14,104 bases of DNA from JBHHXG01 sp046756985. Its GTDB lineage: Bacteria > Pseudomonadota > Zetaproteobacteria > Mariprofundales > Mariprofundaceae. The notes below the pieces were generated by a model, which ran no database searches, was not told the DNA's origin, and saw only the letters and a program-made list of their open reading frames with translations. The position numbers and the translations under genes were made by a program. Within the stretch, counting starts at the first letter, position 1. Each line of letters opens with the position of its first letter. Positions 9,401-14,104 of this stretch are shown piece after piece. The DNA is taken from NCBI GenBank assembly GCA_046756985.1, contig JBHHXG010000044.1, positions 1 to 14,104 on the forward strand, given 5' to 3'.

Positions 9401-10610
9401 AGAACAGTGACTCAAACAGCGACTTCGCCGTTTCCACGGTCGGTGGCTCGCCAGGACGCATCATGCGGTAAATCTCCACCTGCGCCTCTTCCTTGCTCTG
9501 CACGGCATCCAGGCGCAGCGTGTCCGCCAACCATGGACCACGCCGGAATGGGTCAATAAACAGGCAATCAAACTCTTTCACGCCAGCGCCCTGCATCGCG
9601 GAAAGAACCTCTTCAGTGATTTCCTGATTATGATCAACGAGAATTTCTCCGCCTTCAATCATGACAGGCTCGGCAATAACTTCGCCAAACACGCTTTCAA
9701 CGGGCACAGTAATCCAGTCCACTTTTGCTTCGGACAGGCGTTTGATGGCCAGTGCGGTAATTTTCTTGCCCTCGGCCACCACCTGTTTGCCGCCGACCTT
9801 GATGGCAGCAACAGCACGGCTGCCGAGAAACTGCTCGGGTGTAAACTTGACCTGCAGGCCCTTCTTATGGAAACGGAAGGTACGGCGCTCGTAGAAACGA
9901 TCCAGGATTTCCTGCTGCGACAGGCCCAGCGCCTTCAGCAGAATCCCCGCCGGCATCTTGCGGCGCAGGTCGATACGGAAATTAACCTTGTCCTTGGCGT
10001 CAAATTCAAAATCCAGCCATGAGCCGCGATATGGAATCAGCCGCGCCTTGAACAAAAACTTGCCTGAAGCATGGGTCTTCCCCTTGTCGTGGTCGAAAAA
10101 TACGCCGGGGGACCGATGCATCTGCGAAACAATGGCACGTTCTGTGCCATTGATAATGAATGAGCCATGCTCCGTCATCTGTGGGATTTCGCCCATGTAT
10201 ACCGACTGGTCACGCACTTCGCGCACTTTCCGCTTGGCTTTGGATTTGGCCCTGGCTCTGGATGACCGGGATGATTTTTCTCCATTCTGCTCAAAAATCG
10301 TCAAGCGTAATTTCACCTTGACTGGCAGGGAAAAACTCAGATCACGCCTGCGGCATTCATCCAGATCATAACGTGGCGGACTGTATTCCAGCCCTTCAAA
10401 ACTCAGCTCGGCATGGCCGGCATAATCCCTGATCGGGAAAATATTTTGGAACACGGCCGACAACCGCGATTCGTTGATGTCACCATTCCCGGTGCCAACG
10501 AACTCATGATAGGATGCTGTCTGCAACTGCAACATGTTTGGCATATGAATTGCCTCGGCAATGTTGCCAAAATTCTTTCGGATACGTTTCACGGTTACTT
10601 GCTTAGCCAT
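6480..10610 (-). CDS. rpoB: DNA-directed RNA polymerase subunit beta
   Basis: The 1376-residue beta subunit, which forms with RpoC the active centre and the DNA-RNA hybrid channel. Diagnostic blocks are the [21 protein letters not shown] fork region (about 138-158), the rifampicin-binding segment [23 protein letters not shown] (524-546), [15 protein letters not shown] (1092-1106) and [28 protein letters not shown] near the C-terminus. In the rifampicin segment Asp533, His543 and Ser548 match the usual sensitive residues; Thr535 replaces E. coli Asn518. The proteobacterial insertion around 955-1065 is present. Between IFEQNGE and VYMGE there is an extra basic stretch (about 112-128) absent from E. 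coli. The ATG follows GAGGG by six bases. The gene lies 117 bases after rplL, behind a long hairpin, and three bases before rpoC. Confidence 0.99.
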   Translation of the reverse strand: [1376 protein letters not shown]

Positions 10611-10639
10611 CTTTGCCCTCAGATAACAAAATTCCCAAA

Positions 10640-10685
10640 TACGAAAAGGTCAATCTCCGGTGACATATGCCACCGGAGATTGACC
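10640..10685 (-). terminator. rplL-rpoB intergenic hairpin, likely attenuator or processing site
   Basis: A perfect 15-pair stem (arms 10648-10662 and 10671-10685) with an eight-base loop, followed on the minus strand by TTTTCGTATTT. This has the form of an intrinsic terminator inside an operon. In E. coli the same gap holds a partial attenuator and an RNase III cleavage site that lower rpoBC expression relative to rplJL. The T-run is interrupted by C and G, which fits partial rather than full termination. The role here is inferred from position and shape. Confidence 0.82.
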
Positions 10686-10727
10686 GTCTTACATCAATGT
10701 GTGCAGCAACGCTTAAATAGCGCAAAC

Positions 10728-11114
10728 TTACTTCAACTCGACCGTAGCGCCTGCTTCTTCCAGTTTTGCTTTCAGCCCTTCGGCCTCATCCTTGGCTGCG
10801 CCCTCCTTCACAGGCTTTGGCGCGCCTTCGACCAGATCCTTGGCTTCCTTCAGGCCCAGGCCGGTAATCTCGCGAACCGCCTTGATGACCTGGATCTTCT
10901 TGTCACCGGCAGCAGTCAGAACGACATCAAAATCCGTCTTCTCTTCGGCTGCGGCTTCACCACCACCGGCTGCCGGTGCAGCTGCCATGGCGACAGGGGC
11001 CGCAGCGGATACGCCGAACTTGTCTTCCAGAGCAGAAACCAGCTCGGAAAGTTCGAGCACGCTCATGCCTTCAATTGCTTCAATCAGTTGATCTTTTGTT
11101 AATGCTTTTGCCAT
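10728..11114 (-). CDS. rplL: 50S ribosomal protein L7/L12
   Basis: A 128-residue acidic stalk protein that recruits translation factors to the 50S subunit and is present in several copies bound to L10. The N-terminal dimerisation domain spans about 1-34 (MAKALTKDQLIEAIEGMSVL). An Ala/Gly/Pro-rich flexible hinge spans about 35-56, and the globular C-terminal domain about 57-128 has the characteristic EKTDFDVVLTAAGDKKIQVIK and GLGLKEAKDLVEGAP. Length and composition are standard. The ATG follows GAGGAG with normal spacing, 54 bases after rplJ; that gap is AT-rich. Translation initiation is expected to be strong because several L12 copies are needed per ribosome. Confidence 0.98.
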   Translation of the reverse strand: MAKALTKDQLIEAIEGMSVLELSELVSALEDKFGVSAAAPVAMAAAPAAGGGEAAAEEKTDFDVVLTAAGDKKIQVIKAVREITGLGLKEAKDLVEGAPKPVKEGAAKDEAEGLKAKLEEAGATVELK

Positions 11115-11168
11115 TTTTCTAGCTCCTCTTGCTTGTGTTTTTATTTATTCGAGATAAATCTAAAAAGG

Positions 11169-11687
11169 TTACGTTGCCTGTTTCTGGTCACGAACTGCGG
11201 CCAATGTGCGCACAAACGAAGCCGGCACCTCGGCCAGCGTGCGTACAAGTCCGCTGATTGGCGACTGCATACTTCCGAGCATTTTCGCCAGCAGCACTTC
11301 ACGCGACGGCAGGCTTGCCAGCGCCTTAATATCCCGCGCCTCAACCCGCTTGCCATCGAGTACACCGCCTTTCACCTCGAGCGCTTCATGCTCTTTGGCA
11401 AAATCGGAAATAGCCTTGGCCATACCGACAGGATCAGCGCCATAGGCGATGGCAATCGGACCGCTAAACAGTTCTTCAGCAGCCTTGAAGTCCGTGCCCT
11501 CGGCAGCCCTGCGGGCCAGCGTATTCTTCACCACCTGCATCGACACCTCAGCCTGATGCAGACGACGGCGAAGCTCGCCCATTTCGGCAACCGACAGCCC
11601 GCGATAATGCGTGACCACGCCCGCCGCGGCTTCAGACCAGGCAGCGTTCAGATCATCAACAACGCGTTGTTTGTCTTCCCGGTTCAC
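11169..11687 (-). CDS. rplJ: 50S ribosomal protein L10
   Basis: A 172-residue protein that anchors the L7/L12 stalk to 23S rRNA together with L11. It begins NREDKQRVVDDLNAAWSEAAAGVV after the initiator, contains THYRGLSVAEMGELRRRL and VVKNTLARRA in the RNA-binding domain (about 1-100), and ends in a helical L12-binding region (about 130-172). The start is a GTG, five bases after AAGGGGG. An ATG 48 bases upstream in the same frame was rejected because it lies inside the conserved leader stem and would add residues unlike any L10. L10, or its complex with L12, probably represses its own translation through the upstream leader. Confidence 0.97.
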   Translation of the reverse strand: MNREDKQRVVDDLNAAWSEAAAGVVTHYRGLSVAEMGELRRRLHQAEVSMQVVKNTLARRAAEGTDFKAAEELFSGPIAIAYGADPVGMAKAISDFAKEHEALEVKGGVLDGKRVEARDIKALASLPSREVLLAKMLGSMQSPISGLVRTLAEVPASFVRTLAAVRDQKQAT

Positions 11688-11692
11688 ATTTA

Positions 11693-11699
11693 CCCCCTT
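11693..11699 (-). promoter_or_regulatory. Ribosome-binding site deciding the GTG start of rplJ
   Basis: AAGGGGG is followed by TAAAT and then GTG. The overlapping ATG two bases before the GTG reads ATG-TGA and is closed at once, so GTG is the only useful start at this site. Confidence 0.8.
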
Positions 11700-11712
11700 G
11701 CTAATTCGACCC

Positions 11713-11805
11713 GCGCAAGTGAGCTTGCACTCCATCTATGCAGGATAGTCGCCCGATTAAGCCCTGCTCATAACTTAGAACAATGGCTCCTGCAGTCTTG
11801 GACGG
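11713..11805 (-). promoter_or_regulatory. L10 leader: autoregulatory mRNA structure with kink-turn-like stem
   Basis: On the minus strand CCGTC (11801-11805) pairs with GATGG (11732-11736), and TGCAGGA (11788-11794) pairs with TCCTGCA (11739-11745). The internal loop between the two helices has CAAGAC on one side and TA on the other. Such an asymmetric bulge between two helices is the kink-turn-like element that L10(L12)4 recognises in known rplJ leaders. A second hairpin, GTGCAAG-CTCA-CTTGCGC with one G-U pair (11713-11730), follows, and the rplJ ribosome-binding site lies 13 bases further on. The pairing is read directly; recognition by L10 is inferred from the family and the position. Confidence 0.8.
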
Positions 11806-11816
11806 ATCGTTCTTCA

Positions 11817-11851
11817 AGCCGCAGGCTTTAGGGCCTGCGGCTAACTTTTTT
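11817..11851 (+). terminator. Terminator-like hairpin in the rplA-rplJ gap, oriented against the operon
   Basis: A perfect ten-pair GC-rich stem (AGCCGCAGGC at 11817-11826 with GCCTGCGGCT at 11833-11842) has a six-base loop. On the plus strand it is followed by AAC and six T (11846-11851), overlapping the rplA stop codon. On the minus strand it is followed only by TGAAGAACG, a poor U-tract. As read, it would stop antisense transcripts better than operon transcripts. It could instead protect or process the rplKA mRNA 3' end. Confidence 0.6.
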
Positions 11852-12536
11852 AAAGGCCGCCTACATCCACACGCACACCAGCACCCATCGTGGATGCAAT
11901 CGTCATACGCTGCATATAACGCCCTTTTGAGGCAGCTGGCTTCAACCGGTTCAATTCGGTGATCAGCGCCTGTAAATTCTCAACCAGTTTGGCCGCATTG
12001 AATGAGCGGCGGCCAATGGGAGCATGCACCACGCCGGCCTTGTCCACACGCACCTCGATCTGGCCGGACTTGATGGCGGCAACCGCCTTGCCCACATCCA
12101 TCGTTACCGTGCCTAGCTTCGGGTTTGGCATCAGGCCGCGTGGGCCCAGCACGCGGCCGATCTTACCGACCTGCGCCATCATGTCAGGTGTGGCGACAAC
12201 ACGGTCAAACTCGAAGAAACCACCCTGAATCTTTTCAACAAGATCCTCGGCGCCAACGATATCCGCCCCAGCCTCTTTGGCCTCGTCGGCCTTTGGACCT
12301 TTGGCGAACACAGCAACCCGCACTGTCTTGCCGGTACCGTGTGGCAGCACAATCGTACCGCGCACCATCTGATCGGCATGCCGCGGATCAACACCAAGCT
12401 TCAACGCAATATCCACGGACTCATCAAATTTGGTTTTCGGCTGGGCCAGAATAGCATCGACAGCCGCATCAATCGTGACGGCCTCCTGGGGCACCGCCTC
12501 GCGGGAGGCCTGCATACGTTTGGAAAGTTTTGCCAT
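11850..12536 (-). CDS. rplA: 50S ribosomal protein L1
   Basis: A 228-residue protein of the L1 stalk of the large subunit, which handles deacylated tRNA leaving the E site. The family signature VLGPRGLMPNPKLGTV is intact, as are the N-terminal MAKLSKRM and the block VRGTIVLPHGTGKTVRVAVF. The end, TMGAGVRVDVGGL, is a few residues shorter than in E. coli (234 aa), within family range. The ATG follows GAGGAGG closely and lies 11 bases after rplK, a tight pair. In E. coli L1 represses rplKA translation by binding the rplK leader; no such site was recognised here, where only 12 bases separate nusG from rplK. Confidence 0.98.
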   Translation of the reverse strand: MAKLSKRMQASREAVPQEAVTIDAAVDAILAQPKTKFDESVDIALKLGVDPRHADQMVRGTIVLPHGTGKTVRVAVFAKGPKADEAKEAGADIVGAEDLVEKIQGGFFEFDRVVATPDMMAQVGKIGRVLGPRGLMPNPKLGTVTMDVGKAVAAIKSGQIEVRVDKAGVVHAPIGRRSFNAAKLVENLQALITELNRLKPAASKGRYMQRMTIASTMGAGVRVDVGGL

Positions 12537-12547
12537 GATTGCCTCCT

Positions 12548-12976
12548 CTAGCCTTCGACTTCAAGGCCCATGGAACGGGCCGTGCCTTCAACAATGCGCA
12601 TTGCTGCTTCTGTGTCATAGCAGTTCAGATCCGGCATCTTTGTTTCGGCAATTTCGCGCACCTGAGCACTGGTGACCTTACCTACCTTGTTCTTGTTAGG
12701 CTCGGCACTGCCTTTCTGGATATTGGCTGCCTTTTTCAGCAGCACGGAAGCCGGTGGCGTCTTGATAACAAAATCAAATGATTTGTCTTTATACACGGAA
12801 ATAATGACCGGCAATGGTATGCCCTTTTCCATTTCCTGCGTTCTGGCATTAAATGCCTTGCAGAATTCCATGATATTCAGACCAGCCTGACCCAGTGCAG
12901 GGCCTACCGGCGGTGCCGGGTTGGCATTGCCTGCCGGCACCTGAAGCTTCACATATTTTTCGAGTTTCTTCGCCAT
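12548..12976 (-). CDS. rplK: 50S ribosomal protein L11
   Basis: A 142-residue protein of the GTPase-associated centre that binds 23S rRNA at the stalk base and is needed for stringent-response signalling. Length equals the E. coli protein. The N-terminal domain contains LQVPAGNANPAPPVGPALGQAGLNIMEFCKAFN (about 12-44), with the proline-rich helix targeted by thiostrepton-class drugs. The C-terminal RNA-binding domain holds GKVTSAQVREIAETKMPDLN and ends GTARSMGLEVEG. The ATG follows GGAAGGA, 12 bases after nusG. Nothing unusual is seen. Confidence 0.98.
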   Translation of the reverse strand: MAKKLEKYVKLQVPAGNANPAPPVGPALGQAGLNIMEFCKAFNARTQEMEKGIPLPVIISVYKDKSFDFVIKTPPASVLLKKAANIQKGSAEPNKNKVGKVTSAQVREIAETKMPDLNCYDTEAAMRIVEGTARSMGLEVEG

Positions 12977-12988
12977 ATTGTCCTTCCT

Positions 12989-13519
12989 TTAACCCTTCTC
13001 GACCTGGACATAATCGAGTTCCACGGGCGTGGGCCGCCCAAAGATGGATACACTCACCTTCAGTTTGCCCTTATCTTCCATAACTTCTTCAACAACTCCG
13101 TTAAACGAAGCAAACGGGCCATCCATGACACGAACGGCATCGCCGACATCAAACATGATCTTCGGCTTCGGCCGCTCAACGCCTTCCTCAATCTGACGGC
13201 ACAGTGCATCAACCTCGGACTTCGGCATCGGCCTCGGCTTGCCGCCGCTACCCAAAAACCCGCTCACCTGACGTGTGTCCTTGACGACATGCCAGGTGTC
13301 ATCGTTCATTTCCATCTCAACCAGAATATAACCGGGGAAAAACTTCCTCTGGCTGGTTACCTTCTGGCCCGCTTTCAGCTCAACTACTTCCTCACGCGGC
13401 ACCATAATTTCACCGAATTTATCAGCCAAGCCTGCACGTTCGGCATTCTCGCGCAGCATCTGCTCCACTTTGTCTTCAAAGCCGGAATAGACCTGAACTA
13501 CATACCACTGCTTTGCCAT
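12989..13519 (-). CDS. nusG: Transcription termination/antitermination factor NusG
   Basis: A 176-residue elongation factor that binds the polymerase clamp, suppresses pausing, assists Rho and can link polymerase to the ribosome via S10. The NGN domain spans about 4-95 (QWYVVQVYSGFEDKVEQML, then FPGYILVEMEMNDDTWHVVKDTRQVSGFLG). The C-terminal KOW domain spans about 122-176 (FDVGDAVRVMDGPFASFNGVVEEV). Its start codon shares one base with the secE stop (TAATG), a classic sign of translational coupling. Length and motifs are standard for proteobacterial NusG. Confidence 0.98.
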   Translation of the reverse strand: MAKQWYVVQVYSGFEDKVEQMLRENAERAGLADKFGEIMVPREEVVELKAGQKVTSQRKFFPGYILVEMEMNDDTWHVVKDTRQVSGFLGSGGKPRPMPKSEVDALCRQIEEGVERPKPKIMFDVGDAVRVMDGPFASFNGVVEEVMEDKGKLKVSVSIFGRPTPVELDYVQVEKG

Positions 13520-13707
13520 TAAATCACCTTTTGCACGGCCCAGCTAAGCGCCGAATCCACCAGCCACAGAAACAGCGCGACAAAAACCACCATCACCACC
13601 ACCATCAGAGTAGCCTGCACCGCCTCCTTGCGTTCCGGCCAGACCACTTTCTTGGCCTCAACCTGCACTTCGCGGAAAAATTTCTGTACTGACGCCAAAC
13701 GGCTCAT
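13519..13707 (-). CDS. secE: Preprotein translocase subunit SecE
   Basis: A 62-residue single-span subunit that clamps SecY in the protein-conducting channel of the inner membrane. The conserved amphipathic helix VEAKKVVWPERKEA (about 16-29) precedes one transmembrane helix (about 31-55). This is the minimal SecE form; E. coli SecE has about 127 residues and three helices. The ATG at 13705-13707 follows GAGGAA by seven bases. A longer in-frame start at 13785 was rejected because it would run through the tRNA-Trp gene. It lies 48 bases after the tRNA and overlaps nusG by one base. Confidence 0.96.
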   Translation of the reverse strand: MSRLASVQKFFREVQVEAKKVVWPERKEAVQATLMVVVMVVFVALFLWLVDSALSWAVQKVI

Positions 13708-13755
13708 ATTCCGTTCCTCTTCACCTGTTTCCCAAGCACAAGCATTTTCACTTAC

Positions 13756-13831
13756 TGGCAGGCCAGGAGGGGATCGAACCCCCAACCCCCGGTTTTGGAG
13801 ACCGGTGCTCTACCAATTGAGCTACTGGCCT
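13756..13831 (-). tRNA. tRNA-Trp (anticodon CCA)
   Basis: A complete 76-base cloverleaf with encoded 3' CCA. Acceptor AGGCCAG pairs with CTGGCCT, the D arm is GCTC-AATTGGTA-GAGC, the anticodon arm is CCGGT-CTCCAAA-ACCGG giving anticodon CCA, the variable loop has five bases, and the T arm is GGGGG-TTCGATC-CCCTC with one G-U pair. The discriminator is G73 and the first base is A, as in E. coli tRNA-Trp. The gene sits between rpmG and secE on the same strand, with its first base directly after the rpmG stop codon, so it is probably cut out of a shared transcript. Confidence 0.98.
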
Positions 13832-13984
13832 TTATACCTTCGTTTCCTTGTGCGGCGTATGCTTGCGACAAAACCGGCAATACTTATTCAGAACCAGCTT
13901 TTCAGTTGTGGTCCGCTTATTCTTATCCGTCGTATAGTTACGACGTTTACATTCCTGGCAAGCCAAAGCCAACAGTTCACGCAT
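13832..13984 (-). CDS. rpmG: 50S ribosomal protein L33, zinc-binding form
   Basis: A 50-residue large-subunit protein: MRELLALACQECKRRNY, then TTDKNKRTTTEKLVLNKYC, RFCRKHTPHKETKV. Two CxxC pairs (Cys9/Cys12 and Cys36/Cys39) form a zinc ribbon, so this is the C+ form; E. coli L33 lacks these cysteines. The ATG at 13982-13984 is preceded by GGAGTAAGG. A longer frame starting at 14035 runs through the tuf hairpin and was rejected. C+ forms are often linked to Zur control elsewhere, but no Zur site was recognised here and the operon position suggests constitutive expression. The stop codon abuts tRNA-Trp with no spacer. Confidence 0.96.
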   Translation of the reverse strand: MRELLALACQECKRRNYTTDKNKRTTTEKLVLNKYCRFCRKHTPHKETKV

Positions 13985-14003
13985 TACCTTACTCCAACGA
14001 CAC

Positions 14004-14037
14004 AAATGCGGCGGCAGTCCAAGCTGCCGCCGCATTT
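14004..14037 (-). terminator. Strong hairpin after tuf, possible terminator or attenuator
   Basis: A perfect 14-pair stem (AAATGCGGCGGCAG at 14004-14017, CTGCCGCCGCATTT at 14024-14037) has a six-base loop. On the minus strand only ATTTGTGTCG follows, so the U-tract is poor. It starts 13 bases after the tuf stop and ends 19 bases before the rpmG ATG. Termination is likely partial at most; mRNA 3'-end protection or processing is an alternative. Confidence 0.65.
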
Positions 14038-14050
14038 AAATGCCGGATTA

Positions 14051-14104
14051 TTACTTGCTAATATCTGTGACGACGCCGGCGCCGACAGTACGGCCGCCTT
14101 CACG
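14051..14104 (-). CDS. tuf: Elongation factor Tu, last 17 residues
   Basis: The right edge leaves only the C-terminal codons, which read REGGRTVGAGVVTDISK and stop. This is the invariant end of the third beta-barrel of bacterial EF-Tu, the GTPase that brings aminoacyl-tRNA to the ribosome. The neighbours tRNA-Trp, secE and nusG match the common tuf-trnW-secE-nusG order, which supports the call despite the short fragment. Whether this is the only tuf copy cannot be seen. Confidence 0.93.
   Translation of the reverse strand, partial: REGGRTVGAGVVTDISK

Noticed and set aside
11115..11168. AT-rich six-pair hairpin in the rplJ-rplL gap
   Set aside because: The stem is all A-T and too weak to claim a function; AT richness before a strong start codon is common.
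11169..11735. Longer L10 of 188 residues starting with ATG at 11735
   Set aside because: The ATG lies inside the basal stem of the L10 leader, and the added residues match no L10. The GTG at 11687 has a clear AAGGGGG.
10413..11831. Long plus-strand open frames of over 200 codons opposite rpoB/rplL and rplJ
   Set aside because: They mirror the codon structure of highly conserved minus-strand genes, and their translations look like no known family. The same holds for plus-strand frames at 1409-2089, 3177-3794 and 6009-6590.
13519..13785. Longer SecE of 88 residues starting at 13785
   Set aside because: Its first codons overlap the 3' half of tRNA-Trp, and they encode nothing SecE-like. The internal ATG at 13707 has a good ribosome-binding site.
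13832..14035. Longer L33 of 67 residues
   Set aside because: The extra N-terminus is the translation of the tuf hairpin; a good ribosome-binding site precedes the ATG at 13984.
1..14104. CRISPR arrays, insertion sequences, integrase sites or phage genes
   Set aside because: No spaced direct repeats, transposase motifs or terminal inverted repeats were seen. tRNA-Trp is intact and its flanks are operon genes, so it shows no sign of use as an attachment site.

Overview
The window is a bacterial chromosome segment that reads almost entirely on the minus strand. Its core is the conserved ribosomal-protein / RNA-polymerase gene cluster. In transcription order (right to left) it holds the 3' end of tuf (EF-Tu), rpmG (L33), a tRNA-Trp gene, secE, nusG, rplK (L11), rplA (L1), rplJ (L10), rplL (L7/L12), rpoB and rpoC. 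After a strong terminator follow three accessory genes on the same strand: a lipoprotein-type cytochrome c, a membrane-anchored class III nucleotidyl cyclase, and a glyoxalase I gene (gloA) cut by the left edge.

Organism. RpoB and RpoC carry the lineage-specific insertions seen in E. coli, and many blocks match E. coli closely, so a proteobacterium is well supported. Three features argue against an ordinary gamma- or betaproteobacterium: the four-cysteine L33, the short single-helix SecE (62 aa), and the absence of rpsL-rpsG-fusA just after rpoC. An early-branching proteobacterial lineage such as Zetaproteobacteria would fit, but that is an inference from gene content and not a firm call.

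Layout. 14051-14104 tuf 3' end; 14004-14037 strong hairpin; 13832-13984 rpmG; 13756-13831 tRNA-Trp; 13519-13707 secE; 12989-13519 nusG; 12548-12976 rplK; 11850-12536 rplA; 11688-11849 structured leader (antisense-oriented terminator-like hairpin, L10-type kink-turn leader, second hairpin); 11169-11687 rplJ (GTG start); 10728-11114 rplL; 10648-10685 long hairpin; 6480-10610 rpoB; 2256-6476 rpoC; 2216-2241 terminator; 1532-2179 cytochrome c lipoprotein; 356-1450 cyclase; 1-329 gloA. No gene-free stretch exceeds 300 bases; the longest gap is the 162-base rplA-rplJ leader.

How the genes work together. EF-Tu, L33, tRNA-Trp, L11, L1, L10 and L7/L12 serve translation. SecE is a subunit of the Sec translocon, NusG couples and paces RNA polymerase, and RpoB/RpoC form the catalytic polymerase core. 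RNA structures between genes (L10 autoregulatory leader, rplL-rpoB hairpin, rpoC terminator) probably set the relative amounts of these products. The left-hand genes are unrelated accessory functions: electron transfer, cyclic-nucleotide signalling and methylglyoxal detoxification.

I found no clear new defence, mobile or biosynthetic system. The points most worth a second look are the zero-base junction between the rpmG stop codon and tRNA-Trp, a basic Arg/Ser/Lys insert in RpoB, an acidic tail on RpoC, the layered structures of the rplJ leader, and hairpins placed so close to downstream start codons that no promoter fits between.
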